From: Cycas panzhihuaensis
Lineage: Eukaryota > Cycadophyta
Reading direction: 5' to 3'
Length of the DNA stretch: 64,000 nt
Assembly: GCA_023213395.1 (NCBI GenBank)
Contig: CM041465.1
Location: 144,033,741-144,097,740 of the forward strand
Shown: one piece after another, positions 57,000-64,000 of the stretch
How positions within the stretch are numbered: position 1 is the stretch's first letter
How the letters are laid out: every line of letters begins with the position of its first letter
Notes under the pieces: generated by a model
Database searches by the model: none
Seen by the model: the letters and a program-made list of their open reading frames with translations, nothing else
Told to the model about the DNA's origin: nothing
Position numbers and translations under genes: made by a program

Positions 57000-58020
57000 T
57001 AGGATCAAACTAGTAAGAAGTCAAGTATTCTTAGTATCCTGTCATGTGATAGAATACACTAGAATTAAGAATCCATAAAGATGGTTGAGTAGATGGAACT
57101 AAAAAAGTTAAACTTATGGTAGTTAAAGAATGATTAGGTTTATAGGATCAACACTAGATCCCCTTGGAATCTTTCTAAGCTTTGGAAGTAAGTCTACTCC
57201 TATAGACATCGATGGTGTGCTAATTTTTATGGTAATAGGCACAACTAAAAATCTAAATAGAGTTAGAGGTAACATTATTCTATTTTTAGAATGACTATTT
57301 AGTGTTATTCTAGTCTATCTAGATTTTTCATGTTTTGATTATAATTGTTTATAAAAGAAGAGGAAAAAGAACCTCTAAAAGATTTGTGAAACTTAGGGTT
57401 ATTGTTGTGATTACTTTGAGAGTTATTTTGTTTTAACTTGTTTGTAAGTTTTTACTTGGAAAATAGAGCCTATGAAGGATTTTATAGTTTTCTAGTTTGA
57501 ATTAACATAGTTTGATAATTAATTAGCTAACTTATTAGTTGATGGAAGGTGATTTCTGGGAAATCAACTTACTGTCTAGTAACTTTGACTTATTAATGGC
57601 TAAACGGATGAGTATTTCATCATCTTTGGCATAGGTGGTAATTTTAGCTTTATCATCTACTTTAGTTGAAGACTTTATATAGTTACCTAAATCCTTATTG
57701 ATAAGCTAGATTTTTGCTAAGAAATCCTTAATTGTAGAAAATTTATCAAAGCTTAGATCATACATCTATTGTTCTAAGATGGCTAATTGATGTTTGTTAG
57801 CCTTATCATATTTTTCCTTGAGGGTTTTCTAGAGATAGGCAAGATCATCTATTTTAGAGAATTGTCTGCTAATGTATGGCAAGAGGGAGTTTAGGATGGT
57901 ACCTAGGGCTCCATCACAATTCATCAGATAGACCATATAAGCTTATGATTTTATGTATTTAGGTTTCATGAACTGTCATGTTATATATTGCTAGATTTTT
58001 AGTTGTTTAAGAACCTAGGA
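57000..58020 (-). pseudogene. copia-5 gag, zinc knuckle and protease remnant
   Basis: The protease motif reads WILNSSVFYHMTGY near 57045-57085, with catalytic Asp changed to Asn. The knuckle at 57202-57243 reads C-AY-Y-HKN-stop-H-TIDV-Y, with two Cys replaced by Tyr. Gag at about 57500-57910 reads LLPYISRQFSKIDDLAYLWK, then KEKYDKANKHQLAILEQQMY and ATTYAKDDEIL-like blocks. Stops occur throughout. Confidence 0.75.
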
Positions 58021-60231
58021 TATTTTAAGTTTCTAGTTAGCATAGTTTGAGCTAATTAGAATTAGAATTTAAGGATAAGAGGTTGTCCCTAGCATGAGTG
58101 CCATTATGAATAGGAAACTTATGACTTGAGATCCTCTTAATGGAAAAAGAGAAGGAAATGATAAGAAAACAATGAGATTAAGTGTAAAAAGAGGTAATCA
58201 CAAACTTTATAATTTAATTAAATGAAATTAATCATTGATTTATTTGTAAGTAAGTATTGATATATGAAAGTAAGTGTATTATGACAAGTAATCATAAAAA
58301 TAAACACATTAACATTAAATATTAATTTCCACTAATTAAGAAATGTAAATTTTAATCAAACATTAGAGAAATTAAGTTAAATATATGAATAGTTGCATGT
58401 TTATATCATAATTTATACTGAATAGTTGATCAGACAGTGATTTTAATTAAGTATTAATAAACTACATGAAATAATTAAAAATTATATTAAAAAATGATAT
58501 AGTTACATAACATATTTGATAAATAATTTGATGTTTATTTAATTAAATCAATAAATTTAAAATATTATTAAGAAAATTTGTCAATGAAATTATGTACCTT
58601 AACTTACCTACTCATGATGATAATCTTAACTTTAAATGAGATTTGATAGGTCAAAATGGCATCCAATTTACTTGAGTGACTAATCAGAGCATCCGTTTCT
58701 GGATTAGAAATCCAGCGTATCTTCTAGAATTAAATTTGGACTCTATATGATAAAGTTATCGTAAAAAAGGCATAGGTACCCCTTTTCTATAAAATGTTTT
58801 TTTTTAAAATGAAATAAGAGTTATGGACCTTTCAAATTTGGATTAGGGTCATATGGGAGACTAATGTAACTAAGGGGTTGATAGGTAGGGTGTTAGTTGA
58901 CCTAACCTTAAAATTTTCATTTTAATTTAATTTAATTAAAAACTTTAGAAAGTGTAACTTATTAAAGATAAGCAAACTTAAATTTTTATTTAAACAGATT
59001 GTATTCTTTTCGCAAATGCAAAAAGAATACAATTGAATTTATAAAATTTTTTAGTCCAAAACTTTAAAAACCCTAAAAATTAGAGTTTTGTCTTATTTTC
59101 ATAGCTCGACATAAAAGATTTTACTTCTTACAGGTCTTCATGTAGGTCGAGGGTGTATGCATAATTGCATGTCAATCTTCATTCCTATTTTTATCTATAT
59201 ACGGTTATACAAGAATGGCTCTCAGGCCAGCTACTTGATCAGAGTCCATGATGCCTTAATTCTTCGTGCTTCCTGGTCATTGCAAAACGAAAAACCCTCG
59301 TGTTTGAATCATAAGAAAAGAAGGGGCAGTTGTTATCCCTCAAGATCTCTACATCTTTGAACACCCACTCATCACTTAGATTTGGAAAAGTTGTGTTTGT
59401 ATTTTTACTAACAACCATATTATTTTTAATAATGGTGTGACATGTTCTTCATATATTATTCGTGTGGCCTTAGTTTATCTCCAAAATGAAATAGGGCTCT
59501 ATTTATAGCCTTTGTCTAGTTTGGGCATTATCTGTGTAGTTCACAAAGGGCTATGGATATAATTAAACCCATGACCAAATCATGTCCAACCTATAGCTTC
59601 GTCCTCTACATCTTCAGTGATTATGTATGCTGTTCTTTTTTGTTAAAGTTTTGAAGCAACAATTTTTTTTTTTTTTATAGGTATACGGTGGCTTCTATGT
59701 CTAATTCAAGGTGATGGCGATTGTGTGGGATAGGCTACAAGGAAATGGCAAGGAAATAGTATGGCTATTTTGGTGAAGCTCTTTATTTAAGGTTCTATAC
59801 TGATCATCCAGAGGAAGGGGAACTAGTGCAAGGAGTGGTTCTATAGGGTTTGCATACAGATGAGGGATATACAGTTAAGCCATGGTAAGAAACTGTAACA
59901 GGGTTTTTGATGCCCTAATATTTGTTCAAATTTTGTAAATAATTTGGTCTTACTTAGACCCTAAAAGATGTACAGTTTTATTCACATAATTGTAAAACTT
60001 TGAGTACTTTTGGATTTTAATAAAGTATATTTTATATTTTATTTCTTTTAGAATTTTTTTTGTAAAAAATTATATAAGAGTGTTTGATAAAAACCTTTTA
60101 CTATTCCTACTTCATATTTTTGTTTAAAGAAAACTTTGAATTCTACAATATCCTACTGATTAAAGAACCTGTTATGTAAATTAATTTTTTTTTTTTTATA
60201 GCAAACCAGTGATATCCTGCATGTAATACCC
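58021..60231. other. Unassigned 2.2-kb segment in copia-5 leader
   Basis: It lies between gag and the primer site, where a few hundred bases would be usual. The left part (58150-58620) is very A/T-rich. At 59664-59684 a long T-run ends in ATAGG, followed by a moderately GC-rich stretch with a long frame holding YGYFGEALYLRFYTDHPEEG, then AATAAA near 60018. A second T-run ends in ATAG at 60188-60205. These could be a captured gene 3' end or a nested insertion; I do not recognise the protein. Confidence 0.35.
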
Positions 60232-60244
60232 TGCTCTGATACCA
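60232..60244 (-). promoter_or_regulatory. copia-5 primer binding site
   Basis: On the minus strand TGGTATCAGAGC(A) directly follows the 5' LTR: a perfect initiator-Met tRNA complement. Confidence 0.92.
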
Positions 60245-60676
60245 TGTTAGAGAGAGGGATTTATTTGACATTTAGAGGATATAATCATAATATTCAAAAT
60301 AAAAACATATGTCTATAAATATCAATCAATACACAGATGTACCATATTTAACAGGTGGAAAAACCCCTAGTGGAGATTAAAAGACCACCTCCTAAAATAA
60401 TAATTAATAATAATAATAAATATATTACAGAATGAATGTTATGAGGATCTCATCCTGCCTCCGAGTTGATGCCAATCTATCCTACATACAACCTCAACCT
60501 CATCAAACAAATCTTTAACCAACCTAACCAAACTCCTAGAATCTAGGAGAAGATACTTTAAAGAAGATGAAGGTTCATTGAAATGGGTGGTTGTCCATTT
60601 CAACAAACTATATGATTAATTAATATAAAGTAACATTATAAAAGAAACCTTATTAAAAGATAATATTATTCTAACA
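60245..60676 (-). repeat. copia-5 5' LTR
   Basis: From TGTTAGAGAGAGGG to TATTCTAACA. It matches 53393-53846 with substitutions and a few indels. Confidence 0.88.
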
Positions 60677-60833
60677 CATGTTATCTCCTAATCTATTTAC
60701 TTCTTTCATATAAATACTTTTAATCTATCTCTAATAATTCTCAAATAAATTTCAAAAAGAAGGTAAAACTTGTCACTAGTTTGTTGCAAACTTCTTTCTC
60801 TTCTCTAGAGCTAATCCATGCTTTGATTCTAAA
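60677..60833 (-). other. gypsy-4 leader with degraded primer site
   Basis: Between the copia-5 duplication and the gypsy-4 5' LTR. On the minus strand TAGAATCAAAGCA at about 60818-60830 matches TGGTATCAGAGCA at 10 of 13 positions, three bases from the LTR end. Confidence 0.6.
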
Positions 60834-61517
60834 TGATACGGTGGTGATTATTTTAAAAACATATGTATAGAAGTGAAATAAAGTAATTCAGAGAGTAAAC
60901 TGGACAAAACTTTATAAGAACACCTTTTTTTTTTATTTCTATCTTTCCATTCCAAAAATTACAAAAAATTAAAACTAAATTTTTATAATATGCAAAGGTA
61001 TCTAATTTCAAGACCTATAACTATATAAAAATTCTAACTACCATCCCCCAAAATTAGGTAATTAATTTAGGATAGTAAAACTCTTAAATCAAAAACTTTC
61101 TCATTTTAGTAAAATCATAACTATTACTATTTTTAGTAAATTTTCTAAAAGATATATAATTTGTGAAAATAAAATTAACCTGAAGGTAGCTAAATATATA
61201 ACAAGCCTTTAACCTCCTAATTACCTCTTTCTAAACATACTTCATATCTTAAAAATTATATTTTACCCCTTTTATTTGGGACTTTTATCTAGTTAAAATT
61301 AAAATACAATTTTGAGGCTCTAAATGACCCCTTTTTAAATAGTACATATTAACATATTTGGTAGTCATGTGTCACTAATTTATAATGTAAATTATAGATC
61401 TCATCTTAAACGTTGATGTTCATATATAATTTATTAAAAATAGGTTAAAAATAAGCAATATACATTGATCTTAATATAGGTAAATTTCTTTGAACTAGGA
61501 ATATAAATGCTCCTACA
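60834..61517 (-). repeat. gypsy-4 5' LTR
   Basis: 684 bp, from TGATACGGTGG to CTCCTACA. It matches 40258-40946. Confidence 0.83.
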
Positions 61518-61861
61518 TCAACAACTTAAGGAAAAATCTCAATTATCATCCTCCAAAGGGTTAAGGCTAACTAAATAGCAAGCTCCCAAGACCAAAAAAC
61601 CTAAGAAGGGCAAAGGGATTGAAGCTCTTAAAAAATGTTTTATAATCCCTCCCTACCACTCCTAAGCTAGTCTTGCTCTTTGATTTGCCAAGACTCTAGA
61701 AAATTTAGCTAAGAGATAAGGAAGGTAAGGGAGAAGTTATCATTACCAACTTCTTTGATCTAGTTATAAAAAATTTGAAGTTGACTAGCCTTGGGCAGGA
61801 AAATAATAGATTCCATATCTTATAGCAAATCTCCAATGAGGAAGCAAGGATGGATTTAGAT

Positions 61862-62330
61862 TCTTGTTTTAATAAAGATAACTAGTTGGAACATTAATGG
61901 CCTATTTCACCAATTTAAACAAATAAACCTATGATCTTTTTGTAGTAAGATTGATTTAGATATTTTATGCATTTAAGAAATCAAGACTTTTGGTAGTTTA
62001 CTAAAGTTTATTATATCTTATATCCTACCAAATTATACCCCTTATTCCATCAACCATTGTGAGGGAAGAGGAGGCACTAGTATCATGATTTTAAATCCCC
62101 ATAGCTTTTAGATCCTTTATTCAAGTTTAAATCCTAATAATAGATATATTTGGGTCATATTATAATGTGAGAAGATAACACTAGGGGGTTTGAGTATATA
62201 TGCACCCAACTCACCCCAAGAACTAGTACTCCTTTAGGAGTGATTAAGTGACAACCTCTATTTTATTTCCTAATACATATGTGGTAACTATAATATGATA
62301 GAATTCCTTCATGATAACTTGGGTAGTAAA
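61862..62330 (+). pseudogene. LINE AP-type endonuclease remnant
   Basis: The frame opens ITSWNINGLFHQF, the usual start of L1 endonuclease. It continues to EIKTFG (catalytic Glu block), GRGGTSIMI, GGLSIYAPNSPQE and a block GNYNMIEFLHD where GDFN is usual. Active L1 enzymes nick target DNA to prime copying. In-frame stops break it. Confidence 0.75.
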
Positions 62331-62339
62331 CCTAACCTA

Positions 62340-64000
62340 AATGAAATTGAGAACAAGATCCAGGCTAAGGGTAGAACTATGACCTTGGATAAAGCAAAAA
62401 TGGATCTAGTTGGAAACTTGGAAGAACTGCTTATTAGAGAAGAAATTCATTAGAGGCAAAAATCTAGAGCCATCTAGCTTGCTGAAGGGGATAAGAACAG
62501 CATGTCCTTTCATATGACTACGGTTAAGCACAGAGCTAGTAATAGAATCAATGGCCTTCAAAGGGAAGATGGCTTGTTAGTGAATGGCACAGAAGACATA
62601 AAAGATGTGGTGAGTGATTACTTTAAGGATGTTTTCTCTAAACCACAAGGTGAGGATAGGGAGACCCATGAGATGCTCCTAAGGTCCATTCCTTACTTGG
62701 TCAACGAGGCTCAAAATGCTTTATCAACAGCTCCCTTCACCTAAGAAGAGGTTAACAAGGTTGTGTTTGGTATGAAGTGGGATAAAGCCCCTGCCCAGAC
62801 GGTCCCCCCCCCCCCCCCTCGATTTCTTCTAAGATTTTTGGGATATAATAAAGGAAGATCTCATGGAAGCTTTGCACGAGTTCTACTACTTTCCTAGTAC
62901 TGATTCCAAAAATGGAAGGAGCCAAGAGAATCGAGGATTGTCGTCCTATTAGTCTCTGCAATGTAAAATATAAGATCCTAGCTAAAGTGCTTGCTAATAG
63001 ACTGAAAGGGATCATCCCAAATATAATATCTCAGAACCAGGATGGCTTCGTGTGGGGAAGACATATCATTGATGATATTATAGTGGTTCATGAAACTCTA
63101 CATTCAGCTAAGGAGAGGAAGGAGCCTACTATGCTCATAAAATTTGACCTTTTGAAGGCTTTCAATAGAGTCTCTTGGGATTGTCTATTGGAGTGCTTAA
63201 ACACTTTTGGGTTTGGGGAGAAGTGGAGGACTTGGATGAAGTTGTGCATATCAAACCCATAATACTTTGTCATGGTCAATGGTTCTTCATCCAGGTTCTT
63301 TCTGGGCTACAGGGGTTTGAGATAGGGGGATCCTCTATCCCCCTTTCTCTTTATAATCCTGGTTGAACCGTTGGGCAGGACCATGGAGGCTGTTAAAAGA
63401 CAAGGACTTATTAGAGGGCTACATCCAACCTCAAGGGTGGAAAATATTGTGCACCACCAATTTATTGATGAGAACATATTCCTGGGGAAAGTTGCTATTA
63501 GAGAGACTTCTAGAATAAAGGACGAATTGAGAAGATATGAATTGGCCATGAATTAAAAGGTTAATCTAAGTAAAGGCATCATTTATTTCATAAATACCCC
63601 TGGACCTACACAAAGAAAGATTAGTGATATCTTGGAGATGGGTATTAAGAAGTTGCCTACTACATACCTTGGTATGCCCCTTTTCATGAGAAAGATGTCT
63701 AAGGACCTGTGGAACCCTCTTGTTGACTAGCTTCAAAAGAAGTTGGCTAGTTGGAAGGGTGCACTTCTTACCCAAGCTAGTAAGCTCCAGCTTGTGGCCT
63801 CTTCGTTACAAAGCATTCCAGTATATTGGATGTCTATCTTCAGAATTCTGACTAGAGTCTCCACTATTTTGGAGTCCATCCAGAAAAGATTTCTCTGGTG
63901 TGGGCTAGAAGTGAGGGAAAGACTCCATTTGGTAAATTAGATCAAGGTCTGTATGCTGAAATGTGCTGGGGGCTTAAACCTCAGAAGAACCCATATACTT
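62340..64000 (+). pseudogene. LINE reverse transcriptase remnant
   Basis: The region before RT reads AEGDKNSMSFHMTTVKHRAS and VVSDYFKDVFSKPQ. RT blocks follow: EDCRPISLCNVKYKILAKVL, ISQNQDGFVWGRHIIDDI, MLIKFDLLKAFNRVSWDCLL, GDPLSPFLFIL and the active-site block HHQFIDENIFLG (about 63452-63487), where the family F-A-D-D reads F-I-D-E. The C-terminal part reads LPTTYLGMPLFMRKMSKDLW, then KLASWKGALLTQASKLQLVA. A run of 15 C residues at 62804-62818 and several frameshifts lie within it. Not functional. Confidence 0.85.
62804..62818 (+). repeat. Poly-C run of 15
   Basis: A pure C tract in otherwise A/T-rich DNA, at a point in the LINE RT region where the family has Pro codons (normally DGFPP). 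It could be a slippage expansion or an assembly or sequencing error. Confidence 0.9.

Larger units (their letters stand above)
53393..60676 (-). mobile_element. Ty1/copia retrotransposon copia-5 (minus)
   Basis: LTRs at 53393-53846 (454 bp) and 60245-60676 (432 bp) have TGTTAGAG...TCTAACA ends. The flanks CATCT and CATGT differ at one position and are taken as target duplications. A perfect primer site stands inside the right LTR, so the element reads on the minus strand. Gag, knuckle, protease, integrase, RT and RNase H occupy about 53980-58020; an additional 2.2 kb lies between gag and primer site. It is inserted at the 5' end of gypsy-4 gag in the same orientation. Confidence 0.9.
40258..61517 (-). 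mobile_element. Ty3/gypsy retrotransposon gypsy-4 (minus), split by three insertions
   Basis: LTRs at 40258-40946 and 60834-61517 align along their length. Between them gag, protease, RT, RNase H and integrase run on the minus strand in pieces: 51331-53392, 45482-45671 and about 41180-43023. The gaps are an unknown 2.46-kb segment, copia-4 and copia-5. When copia-4 and one AAACT copy are removed, the RT frame reads through (VLVS joins LNYFTKIN), which proves the nesting. No outer target duplication is seen (ATATA versus TCAAC). This is the oldest element of its stack. Confidence 0.87.
61518..64000 (+). mobile_element. L1-like LINE (non-LTR retrotransposon), 3' end beyond window
   Basis: An endonuclease region and a reverse transcriptase of plant L1 type follow each other on the plus strand and continue to the window edge. 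The region 61518-61860 has basic, Lys-rich frames but no clear domain; it may be the LINE linker. Stops and frameshifts show that it is inactive. How it relates to the left flank of gypsy-4 is not clear. Confidence 0.8.

Noticed and set aside
59157-59360. Plus-strand gene of 67 codons in the copia-5 leader
   Set aside because: No motif, no relatives recognised and no clear transcription signals; kept only as part of an unassigned segment.
40253-61522. Target duplication around gypsy-4
   Set aside because: ATATA and TCAAC do not match; the ends were set by LTR alignment and primer site only.

Overview
The window is A/T-rich, repeat-packed plant nuclear DNA with no intact cellular gene and no RNA gene that I can recognise. 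Almost everything assignable is the remains of LTR retrotransposons (Ty1/copia and Ty3/gypsy), plus one L1-like LINE at the right edge. The only host-gene sequence is a V-ATPase subunit c exon carried inside a non-autonomous LTR element. Its sequence is plant-like, as are the gag-pol families. Old, decayed elements stacked inside one another suggest a large, slowly purged genome. A gymnosperm is plausible, but the sequence alone does not prove it.

Layout. 1-4952: 3' part of a copia element (copia-1, +). 4953 to about 12.2 kb: 5'-truncated gypsy element with Tat-like features (Tat-1, +) whose second, archaeal-type RNase H lies downstream of integrase. About 12.8-16.5 kb: a long antisense reading frame with a Gly/Arg-rich segment, a hairpin and three adjacent tandem arrays. 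These may belong to Tat-1 or to another Tat-like element. 16.5-19.6 kb: nothing recognisable. 19.6 to about 32.7 kb: copia-2 (+), interrupted by a 2.0-kb non-autonomous LTR element (-, target duplication GAAAT), itself interrupted by a well-preserved chromovirus-like gypsy element (-, 24828-31893, target duplication GAGGG). About 32.7-39.9 kb: copia-3 (+), interrupted by a non-autonomous LTR element (-, 33350-36612) carrying the V-ATPase c exon. 40258-61517: a gypsy element (gypsy-4, -) split by three insertions: an unidentified 2.46-kb segment (43024-45481), copia-4 (+, 45672-51330, target duplication AAACT) and copia-5 (-, 53393-60676, target duplication CATCT/CATGT). About 61.5-64.0 kb: an L1-like LINE (+) running off the window.

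None of the polyproteins is intact. The two best preserved are the chromovirus (one frame through gag-protease-RT, then two frameshifts) and copia-4 (one frame through all of pol, broken only by stop codons). Damage is strongly biased to C-to-T and G-to-A changes: Gln codons to stops, zinc-knuckle Cys to Tyr, catalytic Asp to Asn, and the same classes of change in the captured V-ATPase exon. This is what long-term deamination of methylated cytosines would produce. Boundaries supported by LTR pairs, primer sites and target duplications are firm. Those of copia-1, Tat-1, copia-2, copia-3 and the LINE are partial or approximate.
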